From NCBI GenBank assembly GCA_002127295.1, contig NFUV01000001.1, forward strand, positions 1,364,001 to 1,428,000: a stretch of 64,000 bases of DNA, given 5' to 3'. Positions 35,201 through 42,736 of the stretch are shown here, piece after piece. This DNA is from Chitinophagaceae bacterium IBVUCB2. Lineage in GTDB: Bacteria > Bacteroidota > Bacteroidia > Chitinophagales > Chitinophagaceae. Positions within the stretch are counted from its first letter, which is position 1, and each line of letters opens with the position of its first letter. Made by a program: the position numbers and the translations under genes. The notes under the pieces were generated by a model. The model was not told where the DNA came from, ran no database searches, and saw only the letters and a list, made by a program, of their open reading frames with translations.

Positions 35201-35795
35201 ATAAGGCCATTTGTATTTTTTCTTCTACATCTGAATCAAGTGATGTATGCTCGAGCTGGTCTTCTATTTCCTCTATTCCGCCAACCCATTTGCCTTGTTT
35301 GCGGGCCTGGCCAAATAACCAGGCATCTAAAAAAGTAGACATATCTCCTTTTCTAAATAAGTCTGTTTGAAGTTGTGTTTCTACAGCATCCAGATCATCT
35401 AACGTAATTTTATCTGCCTTTTTATCAAACCGTATAGCAAGCTTCTCCTTGTACAAATTCCAAACCTCAGCGCTTACTGCATCTTTTACCCGAACAGGTT
35501 CTTTCGCAGCCTTCTCTTCTGCTTCTTTAATAAATTGATTCACCATTTGAGTACCTACCCGGTTCATATCTAACTCAGCTGCAAAACCCTCCGTTTGTTC
35601 AAGTGCTTTATAAACAGAATCTCCAAGCTGAAACACCCTTTTATCCGTAAGGTGCATTGTGCCATACAGGTATGACGGCTTTGATAACTGATTTCCTGAA
35701 ATTCTCCAAAGTAAGGTATTCGTCAGTTTTGTATCCTGACCTGATGAGAGACGGGCAATAGAAGTTATCAGGAAATAGAGTACGAATTTCTTCAT
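32247..35795 (-). CDS. TraB/GumN family protein with a very long C-terminal extension
   Basis: A 1182-residue exported protein. After a signal peptide (to about residue 19) a TraB/GumN domain spans about 20-300. It has the GxxH motif SYLYGTMHLTD, FAAELDMNR, and the closing VGAAHLPGDSGVVALLRSRG. TraB-type domains are thought to be metal-dependent peptidases. The family is usually about 280-350 residues, so 850 residues are extra. The extra part seems to hold related modules starting near 308, 455 and 615 (for example WTQMKFPLQSFSVEIPVNP and WKTVDSPDKSFTTVSPFP), then a helical region (about 820-1180). It is followed by an acidic Lys/Glu-rich tail. It lies 9 bases after the aminotransferase gene. 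The function of the whole is unknown. Confidence 0.85.
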   Translation of the reverse strand: MKKFVLYFLITSIARLSSGQDTKLTNTLLWRISGNQLSKPSYLYGTMHLTDKRVFQLGDSVYKALEQTEGFAAELDMNRVGTQMVNQFIKEAEEKAAKEPVRVKDAVSAEVWNLYKEKLAIRFDKKADKITLDDLDAVETQLQTDLFRKGDMSTFLDAWLFGQARKQGKWVGGIEEIEDQLEHTSLDSDVEEKIQMALFDDDYYREGLESFIKTYTNQQLDSIDAFMYRAANGDKDYIMIKRNLKMARRMDSLSAIRSTLFAVGAAHLPGDSGVVALLRSRGFTVTPVISSRKVSADKYAPKIVSAQWFPVQTRDSGYFLQMPGVADGIEMFESMGIEMKMFFDISFMKMYMTLGIEMPEERKKIGADSIYNSLKYQYAKNGKVLSEKKITVNNVDGREYRFSSNEGEIKMQIFLPGMEWVIINGVFAFKEKTLTEPDTEKFFQSFIYNTNRPQKPTAEKVWTQMKFPLQSFSVEIPVNPKEAKDVVSEEGKTVYTWQAYDIQDQVFYGMRAALMKEGMYDAGDDTAYFINVKENLKASFENVKLSDSVFFSINNYPAYTVTLSGKAEGDFIETKMITVVRGGISYYLYALYIPTETGKNAAKRFLNSFRLLPYNQPEWKTVDSPDKSFTTVSPFPLTKVDNAEEDILPGVERFMLYDSLAAVTTYIDKTKLPDWYWFSSDTGFLRRRSDQYVTYGDSLADYKYFKTGNLTGAGFTVIKPGEHLVKKVQLVLNGDELFELYGHFAQQDMADMFNRPFNEFKIRNEKKWDGIGRSKMSDLTATLKGADKKKIEEIKLWWDNVEFTAADIPALQKLAFTIYPDFDTTYSRNLNSLIFQRIEALDSNKSTIDFIKTNYSSIQPKDEYVKPLVVSYLSGIKTITSFTILKESLLKNSFAVGNAPYYYHTLYDSLELTATLFPELMQVAGRESMWELVSGLTTSLLDDSLIEKSLIRQYSKPFIEATNRILVSDKKNIEEGLYNYADLIRILGIINSAETNNLLAKFAKFNNRGIRFQASIALLENNQPVDTKTIMTLATTDEFRHELYDQLKKMNKLKLFPTAYLTQKELGKSKLYSYATDEEAPSMITDAGTRTILYKGKQQKFYLYKVAFSEDEPVYYLGVAGPYPLNSKDLTSIHTITGVYWDKEFGDESIDKLFNEYMASIEAYEEESKEADPPPAEKENKK

Positions 35796-35804
35796 GAAAA
35801 GATT

Positions 35805-36992
35805 TTAATTTTTTATTAGTTGCAGCGCATTCAAAATAATATTACTCGAATGTTTTATCTGATCTTCCAAAATAATCAATGGTGGTGATATTCGCAAACA
35901 AGCAGAAGCAAACAAAAACCAATCTGTAAGTACTCCCTCGGCAATACAAGCATCAATTACTTTTTTATTAGTTTCAAAAGAATCGAACTCAACGGCGAAC
36001 CACAAACCAAAAGAGTGAACCCCTTTTATGTTGGGATGAACCAGCAACGATTTAAAAAGCTCTGCTTTGTCCTGTACCTGTTTGATCATTCCTTCCTCCA
36101 GCAACACCTTCATAGCAGCCATACCTGCTGCACAACAAACGGGATGGCCACCGAAAGTGGTAATATGTCCCAACATCGGGTTTTCTGTAAACGCATCCAT
36201 CATTACTTTATCAGCAATAAAGGCACCCAACGGCATACCGCCTCCCAATGCTTTTCCTAATAGTAAAATATCTGGACTAATATCAAAATGTTCAAAACCC
36301 CACAGTTTTCCTGTTCGTCCAAAACCGGTTTGTATTTCATCAAGAATTAATAAGGTACCTGTCTCCGTACATTTTTTTCGCAAGGCCTGCATCCATTCTT
36401 TTGTTGGAGCTTTTACTCCTGCTTCGGCCTGCACTGTTTCAGCAATTACACAGGCTGTTACTACAGTTATTGAATCTAAAGATTGGAAAGAATTGTACTC
36501 CAAATGCAAAACATCCGGCAGTAAGGGCCTATATGCATTTCGCCAATACTCATCTCCCATTACACTCAATGCACCTTGCGTAGAGCCATGATAAGAATTA
36601 TTAAAAGCAATTATTTGTGTTCTGTTCGTAACCCGTTTGGCCAATTTCATAGCACCTTCCACTGCCTCTGCACCAGAGTTAGTAAAATAGACCGAGTTCA
36701 ATGTAACTGGTAAATAATCTGTCAGCAGTTTAGCATATTGTACCTGCGGCGATTCAATAAATTCACCATACACCATTATATGCAGGTAAGCATCAAGCTG
36801 TTTTTGTATGGCTTCTATAACTGCAGGATGACGATGACCTACGTTTGCCACACTAATACCTCCTATTAAATCTATATACTCTTTCCCATCGGCATCAAAT
36901 AATAAACATCCTTCTGCTTTTACTATTTCGAGTGCAAGTGGTGCAGTTGAAGTTTGTGCTACATGGTGTAAAAAAAGTTCCCGTTGGTTCAT
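35805..36992 (-). CDS. Class III pyridoxal-phosphate aminotransferase
   Basis: A 395-residue aminotransferase of the acetylornithine/ornithine/GABA group. Motifs include LFDADGKEYIDLIGGISVAN, VYFTNSGAEAVEGAMKLAKR (phosphate cup), FNNSYHGSTQGALS, LILDEIQTGFGRTGKLWGFE (Asp bound to the pyridine nitrogen), and LLLGKALGGGMPLGAFIAD with the Schiff-base Lys. Substrate specificity cannot be read with confidence. No arginine-biosynthesis genes are adjacent, so an acetylornithine role is not supported by context. It is likely cotranscribed with the traB-like gene downstream. Confidence 0.9.
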   Translation of the reverse strand: MNQRELFLHHVAQTSTAPLALEIVKAEGCLLFDADGKEYIDLIGGISVANVGHRHPAVIEAIQKQLDAYLHIMVYGEFIESPQVQYAKLLTDYLPVTLNSVYFTNSGAEAVEGAMKLAKRVTNRTQIIAFNNSYHGSTQGALSVMGDEYWRNAYRPLLPDVLHLEYNSFQSLDSITVVTACVIAETVQAEAGVKAPTKEWMQALRKKCTETGTLLILDEIQTGFGRTGKLWGFEHFDISPDILLLGKALGGGMPLGAFIADKVMMDAFTENPMLGHITTFGGHPVCCAAGMAAMKVLLEEGMIKQVQDKAELFKSLLVHPNIKGVHSFGLWFAVEFDSFETNKKVIDACIAEGVLTDWFLFASACLRISPPLIILEDQIKHSSNIILNALQLIKN

Positions 36993-37144
36993 AACAACAA
37001 ATATCGGATTTCACAGCAAACCTGCCTGCCCTCTACCAGAAACATAAAGTTGGCGTAAAGACGTAAAGAAATTCTCTAATTTGCAGCAATCCAGTTTCAA
37101 GCCGCTACCGCTGTATAAAATAGATTGCTGAGTTGCGATATGGA

Positions 37145-37172
37145 GTACAAGAGTGCGACGCAAGGGACGATG
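37145..37172 (+). repeat. Copy B of a diverged interspersed repeat
   Basis: The unit has GTACAAGAGTG, a 3-base link, and CGCAAGGGACGATG, followed by a stretch that aligns loosely with the sequence after copy A (about 12 of 18 bases). It lies in the 237-base gap between the divergent aminotransferase and carbonic anhydrase genes, which otherwise holds no gene. The two copies are 8 kb apart. Confidence 0.5.
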
Positions 37173-37229
37173 ATAGTAGCACTACAACTGGGGACATAAT
37201 TTTAATTACTCATTCTTAATTACAAAACA

Positions 37230-37751
37230 ATGCCGGTACTACTTCCCGTAGACGATAAGTTTCCCAAATTTGGTAACAATAATTTCATTGCACCCAATGC
37301 TACCATCGTTGGTGATGTAATTACCGGCGATGATTGTAGTTTCTGGTTCAACGCAGTGGTGAGGGGTGATGTGAATTTCATTAAAATGGGCAATAAAGTA
37401 AATGTGCAGGATGGAGCCTGTATCCATTGCACTTTTCAGAAATACGGAACTACCATTGGCAATAATGTTTCGATCGGCCATCATGCCATTGTGCATGGCT
37501 GTACGGTGCATGATAATGTGCTGATAGGAATGGGTGCTATTGTAATGGATAATTGTGTGATACATAGCAACACCATTATCGCTGCAGGTGCAGTTGTCTT
37601 AGAGAATACCATCTGCGAAGCAGGCAGCATTTATGCAGGAGTACCTGCTAAAAAAGTAAAAGACATTTCCCAGGAGATGATCAGCGGAGAAATTCATCGC
37701 ATTGCTAATAATTATGTGCAGTATGCAGACTGGTTTAGAGAGCCCCTCTAA
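37230..37751 (+). CDS. Gamma carbonic anhydrase family protein
   Basis: A 173-residue left-handed beta-helix protein built of hexapeptide repeats (IVGDVITGDDCSFWF, VLIGMGAIVMDNCVIHSNTII). The three zinc histidines of the gamma class fit IHCTFQ and GHHAIVHG (about 68, 90 and 95). It probably interconverts carbon dioxide and bicarbonate as a homotrimer; many members of this branch (YrdA/PaaY type) show weak or no activity. It ends in a short helical tail (YVQYADWFREPL). Confidence 0.9.
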   Translation: MPVLLPVDDKFPKFGNNNFIAPNATIVGDVITGDDCSFWFNAVVRGDVNFIKMGNKVNVQDGACIHCTFQKYGTTIGNNVSIGHHAIVHGCTVHDNVLIGMGAIVMDNCVIHSNTIIAAGAVVLENTICEAGSIYAGVPAKKVKDISQEMISGEIHRIANNYVQYADWFREPL

Positions 37752-37878
37752 ATATCCCCAATGTGAGACTTCCGAACAGCCTGATTCTCATTAATTATTT
37801 ATTATTGACGATCCAGCACCTCGTAGCTTTCCTATTTTCCAAGCAATTATTTCTGCGTAAATTCGTTATTCAACTATT

Positions 37879-38082
37879 ATGCATAAAATGAAAAACCTTC
37901 GATTTTTAGCTGTCGCTTTGAGCCTCATGGTGTTACTATCTTCTTGTGGTATGTTTGGCAATTTGTTTAAACGCAAACAAGGCTGTCCTACCAACGGAAA
38001 AAATGTAGGCGCTGAGAAAATTCTAAGTGGTGACCCCGATGGATCAAAAGCGGCTAAAAAAGCCAAAAAGTTCAGAAGTTAA
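37879..38082 (+). CDS. Small lipoprotein
   Basis: A 67-residue protein with a lipoprotein signal: hydrophobic FLAVALSLMVLLSSC with Cys at about residue 23. After it come a short basic stretch (FKRKQGCPTNGKNVGAEKIL) and a Lys-rich tail (KAAKKAKKFRS). Start at ATG 37879 or 37888. A TAAATTCG box at 37858-37865 (one mismatch to TAnnTTTG) lies just upstream. Small basic lipoproteins of this kind are common and uncharacterised in the phylum. Confidence 0.72.
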   Translation: MHKMKNLRFLAVALSLMVLLSSCGMFGNLFKRKQGCPTNGKNVGAEKILSGDPDGSKAAKKAKKFRS

Positions 38083-38147
38083 TTAATTGTTTTGTGCAGC
38101 TAAATTCCACCCAATCCAGTCTATGATAAAACCTAAATACCTTAACT

Positions 38148-38477
38148 ATGAGCCTCACCCTACGAACCAACCTCGGCTGTACCGAAGCCGTTATTTCCGA
38201 TGATGGCGGATTAAAACAATTCTACCATGTGGCCGATGTACTGAGCCAGGATTTCAAAGTAAAATTTTCGCACAAAGAAGATGACTTTGATACCATTGAT
38301 TGGGAATTCAAATTCAAAGGTCATTACCTTACTCTTCACTACAACATTTACAACGGCATTTCTATTTTTCCGACCAAAACCCGTGATGCCCTGAACAAGG
38401 ACAACAAAGCGGTGGTGGAATTAGCAGCTGTACTGGAAGACCGTTTGTTTAATGAAGGAAGAAGGAATATTGCATAA
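38148..38477 (+). CDS. Hypothetical cytoplasmic protein
   Basis: A 109-residue soluble alpha/beta protein without signal or membrane segment. I do not recognise a named family. The sequence (SLTLRTNLGCTEAVISDDGG ... WEFKFKGHYLTLHYNIYNG ... VVELAAVLEDRLFNEGR) is compact, with beta strands then a C-terminal helix. Its composition and codon use resemble its neighbours. It lies downstream of the small lipoprotein gene, convergent with rsgA. Confidence 0.75.
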   Translation: MSLTLRTNLGCTEAVISDDGGLKQFYHVADVLSQDFKVKFSHKEDDFDTIDWEFKFKGHYLTLHYNIYNGISIFPTKTRDALNKDNKAVVELAAVLEDRLFNEGRRNIA

Positions 38478-38508
38478 TGCTTCTTGTTATCGTGGGAACA
38501 GGCCGTTA

Positions 38509-39435
38509 TTAATAACTCTTCTGCTCTATCGATTCCATAATACCTAAATAGCTTATATACCGGTCTTCATGAATTTCCTGGTTGTTGACCGCTTCTTTAA
38601 TGGCACAACCCGGTTCATTGTAATGCAAACAATTATTGAACTGGCAATTGTTTAAACGATCTCTCATCTCCGGGAAATAGTGTGATACTTCCTGCTTCTC
38701 AATATCCACCAACCCGAATTCCCGCATACCTGGAGTATCAATAATTTTTCCGCCGCCTGGCAGATCATACATTTCCGCAAACGTAGTAGTATGCTGTCCT
38801 TTTCCGCTCCATCCACTTACATCCTGTGTCTTTAAATTTATTGCTGGAAAAATCACATTCAATAAAGATGATTTACCAACCCCGCTATGTCCACTTACTA
38901 ATGTTGTTTTATTTCGCAGCACATCAATCACTTCTTCCACTCCTTCTTTTTTCTCCGCACTCATCAGCAAAACTTTATATCCAACAGCTTCATACATTTC
39001 TTTCCATTGTGCAAATTTTTCCAGTTCCTTGCTTTTATAGAGGTCGGATTTATTGAAAACAATTACTGCCGGCACATGATACATTTCTGAAGCCACTAAA
39101 AACCGGTCGATAAATCCTTGTGATGTTTTTGGTTCTTTTAACGTAGCAACCAGCATAGATTGGTCAAGATTAGAAGCGACAATATGATGCTGAAATTTAT
39201 GGCGGGGTGATTGTCGGTTAATATAATTCCGCCGGTCATGAATATCACTGATGATCGCTGTTCCTGCAGTTTCATCTTCAATTTCCATTTCTGCCCAATC
39301 TCCTACTGCTACCGGGTTGGTACTGGTAATATCATCCAGCTTCATAGCACCTTTGGTACGGCCATTCCAAAACTTCCCGGATTCATCTTTCAAAATGTAC
39401 CAGCTACCGGTTGATTTATATACAAGGGCTTTCAT
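38509..39435 (-). CDS. rsgA: Ribosome small-subunit-dependent GTPase A
   Basis: A circularly permuted GTPase that helps mature the 30S subunit. Domains in order: OB fold (about 1-70), then the G domain with permuted motifs NKSD (G4), GHSGVGKSSLLN (G1), and DTPGMREFG (G3). The C-terminal zinc knuckle CQFNNCLHYNEPGC follows. The ATG at 39435 (MKALVYKSTGSWY) is preferred over 39444. It lies 26 bases after the BatA-like gene and may belong to the same transcript. Confidence 0.96.
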   Translation of the reverse strand: MKALVYKSTGSWYILKDESGKFWNGRTKGAMKLDDITSTNPVAVGDWAEMEIEDETAGTAIISDIHDRRNYINRQSPRHKFQHHIVASNLDQSMLVATLKEPKTSQGFIDRFLVASEMYHVPAVIVFNKSDLYKSKELEKFAQWKEMYEAVGYKVLLMSAEKKEGVEEVIDVLRNKTTLVSGHSGVGKSSLLNVIFPAINLKTQDVSGWSGKGQHTTTFAEMYDLPGGGKIIDTPGMREFGLVDIEKQEVSHYFPEMRDRLNNCQFNNCLHYNEPGCAIKEAVNNQEIHEDRYISYLGIMESIEQKSY

Positions 39436-39461
39436 TGGCTGCAAGATAACAGAATAAATTC

Positions 39462-40475
39462 TCAGGGGAATTTTCTAAACACAGTAAATCGTAAAAGGAC
39501 TTCGATAAACAAGAACAGTAATGCAGCGAGAACAAACCAAAGAAACCGTTCTTCAAATCTTTTAAAAGATGTTACTTCTACTTTCGATTTTTCTAATTTA
39601 TCAATCTGTTTATAAATATTTTTCAGTCCATCCTTATCTCTTGCTCTAAAATACTTTCCACCGGTTTCATTCGCAATTTTACCAAGCAATGCCTCATCTA
39701 AAAATTCACCAGCTGGGTTTTTCTTTGCCTTTGCATTGCCGGTGTTTTCTACAATAGTAGAAGGTGCAGCACTCATTCCGATAGTGTAAACTTTTACCTG
39801 TTTCGATTTAGCAATTTCTAATGCTGTTAACGGGTCAATCAGTCTTGTTTCCGGTGGGTCTTCCTTACCATCCGTTAATAAAATGATCACTTTGCTTTTA
39901 CCGGCACTTTTAGAAAGTCTGTCAACAGCAGTAGCCAATCCTTCTCCAATTACCGTCCCATCAATTAGATACCGGCGACTTTCCAGCGTTTGAATTTGGG
40001 TGATCAATGTATTCTTGTCCGTAGTAATTGGACTTTGCGTAAAACTTTCTCCTGCAAAAACCACAAGGCCAATTCTATCAACCGGGCGGCTTCTTACAAA
40101 CTCTTCAGCAACTTCTTTTGCCACTTCCATTCTGGAGGGCAATATATCTCTTGATCCCATACTACCGCTTACATCCATACACAAAACAATATCTATTCCA
40201 TCACCTTGTGTTTGTTGTTCATCATTTCTTTTTTGGGGACGGGCCAACGCAACTATCAAACAACTTAATGCCAGTAACCGAAGTATAAAAGGAAAATGAC
40301 GAAACCGATTTTTCCAGGAAGAAACAGTGAAAGCACGGCTGGTGGATACATTGATGGTTGCACTATGTTTATCATGCTTCTTTACATACCACCATATCAA
40401 CACCGGTAGCAATGCAAATAATGCAAAGGCATAAGGATACGCAAAGTCCATATTTTTAATCCACTCGTATAGCAT
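39462..40475 (-). CDS. BatA-like von Willebrand factor A domain membrane protein
   Basis: A 337-residue inner-membrane protein. It has N-terminal helices (FAYPYAFALFALLPVLIWWY and FILRLLALSCLIVALA), a von Willebrand A domain with the MIDAS motif DVSGSMGS (D-x-S-x-S, about 98-105) and LTDGKEDP, and a C-terminal transmembrane helix (FLWFVLAALLFLFIEVLL). Such proteins form an envelope-associated complex with MoxR ATPases. The start ATG at 40475 shares a base with the stop of the previous gene (TGATG), a sign of translational coupling. Other Bat genes (BatB, BatC) are not found next to it. Confidence 0.92.
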   Translation of the reverse strand: MLYEWIKNMDFAYPYAFALFALLPVLIWWYVKKHDKHSATINVSTSRAFTVSSWKNRFRHFPFILRLLALSCLIVALARPQKRNDEQQTQGDGIDIVLCMDVSGSMGSRDILPSRMEVAKEVAEEFVRSRPVDRIGLVVFAGESFTQSPITTDKNTLITQIQTLESRRYLIDGTVIGEGLATAVDRLSKSAGKSKVIILLTDGKEDPPETRLIDPLTALEIAKSKQVKVYTIGMSAAPSTIVENTGNAKAKKNPAGEFLDEALLGKIANETGGKYFRARDKDGLKNIYKQIDKLEKSKVEVTSFKRFEERFLWFVLAALLFLFIEVLLRFTVFRKFP

Positions 40476-41380
40476 CAGCGTAGTTGTTCAATCCCCTGGA
40501 TTGATTTTTTAATTGTATCCAATATCATTTTATCATCTTCAGGACCGGGTATATATTTTGCGAATTTTACGAAATCACTTAACCGCAATGCTTGCGAAAG
40601 CTGGTCGAAACTTTCCTTATTCATATCCAATCCTTTTAACTGTATCACCAGGTCATCCATAGTTTTTTGAAGAGAAAGAATTCCTTTTTTTCGAAAAACA
40701 TATAATCGGAAAACATCCGTAAGCTCTGAATAATACTGTTTCGTATCCGGCTTATTTCTTTCAATGGCTGCAATTTTTGCCATTGCTTCTTCATACGGAT
40801 TGATAACCGCCTTCGGTGCTGCAACCGGTGCTGGTTTTTTCTTCGTCAATAAATAAACAATCAGTATCAAGAGTATTACTCCTGCACCAGCAACATACCA
40901 CCACCATTGTTGTTTCTTCTCTGCAGGTTCTATTTCTATAATATCTTTTATATCATGATAAGGCTGTTCCGGGTTAAATGGAGAAAACCCTACATCAACA
41001 GGGATGGTATCAGTTTTCAAACTTTCGGTCAATGAAAAAGAAGGAATTACCCAATGGCCGGAATCAAAACTGGTAATGGGAATAATTTGAATAAGCTTAG
41101 TACCATTGCTCGTATTAGTAGTATCAATTTTTCCCGGTTGCAAAAATTCAAAATGCGGAATACTATCTATTGAAAAAAAACGGATCGACTCATTCTCCGG
41201 AATATTTACCTCCAGGGTTAATTGAATGGGCTCCCCGATCAAAATCAGGTTTCTGTCTACTGTTGCCTTGACCGTTGTGCCATTTTGTGATGACGCCAGC
41301 AATGCTACAATTAAATAAACTGCAGTAAAAAATATTTTATGAAATTCCTTCTTGATCATTTGATAAACTAATGCTGCCAC
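40475..41380 (-). CDS. BatD/DUF4381-like single-pass membrane protein of the Bat operon
   Basis: A 301-residue protein. A signal peptide (start at 41380 or more likely the ATG at 41359) leads to a beta-sandwich periplasmic domain (about 30-140) like the BatD immunoglobulin-type fold. A transmembrane helix (WWYVAGAGVILLILIVYLL, about 162-180) is followed by a cytoplasmic helical tail resembling DUF4381 (YEEAMAKIAAIERNK, YYSELTDVFRLYVFRKKG). It is shorter than standard BatD (about 550-600 residues), so the name is only by analogy. It lies between the DUF58 and BatA-like genes with an 8-base gap and a one-base overlap. Confidence 0.78.
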   Translation of the reverse strand: MAALVYQMIKKEFHKIFFTAVYLIVALLASSQNGTTVKATVDRNLILIGEPIQLTLEVNIPENESIRFFSIDSIPHFEFLQPGKIDTTNTSNGTKLIQIIPITSFDSGHWVIPSFSLTESLKTDTIPVDVGFSPFNPEQPYHDIKDIIEIEPAEKKQQWWWYVAGAGVILLILIVYLLTKKKPAPVAAPKAVINPYEEAMAKIAAIERNKPDTKQYYSELTDVFRLYVFRKKGILSLQKTMDDLVIQLKGLDMNKESFDQLSQALRLSDFVKFAKYIPGPEDDKMILDTIKKSIQGIEQLR

Positions 41381-41387
41381 GGGTGAT

Positions 41388-42260
41388 TTACCGGTTGCGG
41401 CTGATAAAAAATTTCTGCAGCACTTTTACATAATCTTCATCGGTGCGGATATGCAATAAATCGCATCCGGCTTTCTTAAATACCCGGGTGCTATAGTCGG
41501 TAACTCGGAAAAATTCCTGTTCATAACTATAGCGAACAAAATTATTACTGGTATCAACCCATTTTGATTTTCCTGATTCGGAATCTTGTACCTGCAATAA
41601 ACCTGCTTCAGGTAATTTCATATCCATTTTGTCATACAGCTTAATGCCGATCACATCATGTTTTTTTCCAGCGATACGTAAGGCATCTTCATAGTTAGCA
41701 TCAATAAAATCGCTTAATACAAACGCAATGCTTTTTTGCCGGGTAGAATTATTAAAATACCGGAGAGCCTTACTCACAGCCGTCCCTTTTCCTTTTGGCT
41801 CAATACTTAATAGTTGCCGGACAATATACAAAGCATGTTGCTTTCCTTTTTTAGGTGGTATATAGGCTTCTACCACATCGCTATAAAAAATAACCCCTAC
41901 TTTATCCGCATTGTTTACGGCTGAAAAACTTATGACCGCCGCTATTTCGGTAATAATATCCCGTTTAGTTGCATGAACTGTTCCAAATAAAGAACTGTTA
42001 CTTATATCTATCAATAACATAACTGTCAACTCTCGTTCCTCTTCAAACACTTTACTAAAAGGATGACCAAACCTTGCCGACACATTCCAGTCGATAAAAC
42101 GAATATCGTCACCGGCCGCATACTCTCTCACTTCTTTAAACGACATGCCTTTTCCTTTAAAAGCACTATGATACTCCCCGGTAAATAAATCGGTAGTGAT
42201 CTTCTTGCTTTTAATTTCAAGCTGACGAACTTTTTTTAGTATTTCTTGAGTTGTGAGCAT
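41388..42260 (-). CDS. DUF58 domain protein
   Basis: A 290-residue cytoplasmic protein with the DUF58 signature GDDIRFIDWNVSARFGHPF (about 49-67). It is followed by a von Willebrand-like fold beginning ELTVMLLIDISNSSLFG (degenerate MIDAS D-x-S-x-S) and AFVLSDFIDANYEDALRI. DUF58 proteins work with MoxR AAA ATPases in protein-complex assembly. Its ATG (42260) lies next to the inverted repeat of the four-helix-bundle element, so its usual upstream region has been replaced by that element. Confidence 0.93.
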   Translation of the reverse strand: MLTTQEILKKVRQLEIKSKKITTDLFTGEYHSAFKGKGMSFKEVREYAAGDDIRFIDWNVSARFGHPFSKVFEEERELTVMLLIDISNSSLFGTVHATKRDIITEIAAVISFSAVNNADKVGVIFYSDVVEAYIPPKKGKQHALYIVRQLLSIEPKGKGTAVSKALRYFNNSTRQKSIAFVLSDFIDANYEDALRIAGKKHDVIGIKLYDKMDMKLPEAGLLQVQDSESGKSKWVDTSNNFVRYSYEQEFFRVTDYSTRVFKKAGCDLLHIRTDEDYVKVLQKFFISRNR

Positions 42261-42264
42261 ATCA

Positions 42265-42733
42265 GATGTCGGGTGAGAGTTGTCAGGTGTCGGTTACTTT
42301 AAATTTAAATTGGTTTCAAAATATTTTATCAGTCCTCCCAATAGTTTTCTACATTCTTCCAATAATAAAATCAATTCTGGAAGTTTAGCTTGTTGTAAAT
42401 AATTTAAGTCAGCAGCAATATATAATTGTGTTTCTAATTCATACAGAGAGCCTCTTGCAATATGAAAGAACTGAATACTCTCCTTTTTATATTGCCTGCC
42501 ATATCCTTCTGCAATATTAGATGGGATTGAAATTGCACTTCTTCGCATTTGAGAAACAAGACCATAGAGTTCATCTTTAGGAAAATCCTTTGTCGAAAGA
42601 TAAATCTCCTTAACAAAAGCCCTTGCTTTAACCCAAACATCCAAATCCTTGTATGTCTTATACTCTGCCATTCTAAAAATATTACTGCATAAGTCTTGTT
42701 TACGCCGACAACTCACATCCCACACCCGACAAC
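42265..42733 (-). mobile_element. Putative non-autonomous element: four-helix-bundle gene with 29-bp terminal inverted repeats
   Basis: Arms at 42265-42293 and 42705-42733 are inverted copies of each other with 23 of 29 matching bases. Each arm itself holds two direct TGTCGG words 21 bases apart (for example GTTGTCGG at both ends of the moxR-side arm). The arms enclose one gene, whose stop codon directly abuts one arm, and the whole lies exactly between the moxR stop and the DUF58 ATG. No transposase and no clear target duplication are seen. That it moved in is an inference from its structure and position. Confidence 0.55.
42294..42671 (-). CDS. Four-helix-bundle protein (23S rRNA intervening-sequence protein family, PF05635)
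   Basis: A 125-residue all-helical protein of the S23/IVP family. It has the typical AEYKTYKDLDVWVKARAFVK start, YGLVSQMRRSAISIPSNIAEGYGR (about 42-65, the family's most conserved part) and FFHIARGSLYELETQLYIA. Members were first found inside 23S rRNA intervening sequences and are also scattered as single genes in Bacteroidota; the function is unknown. The related Avd protein serves diversity-generating retroelements, but no reverse transcriptase is present here. The ATG at 42671 is preferred over 42725. A TATTTTTA box lies just upstream, so it may carry its own promoter. Confidence 0.93.
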   Translation of the reverse strand: MAEYKTYKDLDVWVKARAFVKEIYLSTKDFPKDELYGLVSQMRRSAISIPSNIAEGYGRQYKKESIQFFHIARGSLYELETQLYIAADLNYLQQAKLPELILLLEECRKLLGGLIKYFETNLNLK

Positions 42734-42736
42734 CTC

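Noticed and set aside
36067-36591. Open frame of 174 codons on the plus strand opposite the aminotransferase gene.
   Set aside because: It lies wholly within a well-supported class III aminotransferase gene on the other strand and has no domain or signal of its own.
29139-37172. Two copies of the CGCAAGGGACGATG repeat considered as part of a CRISPR array.
   Set aside because: Only two diverged copies 8 kb apart, with genes between and no Cas genes.
42265-42733. The element considered as a 23S rRNA intervening sequence or a complete insertion sequence.
   Set aside because: No rRNA flanks it, so it is not an intervening sequence, and it carries no transposase, so it is not a complete insertion sequence.
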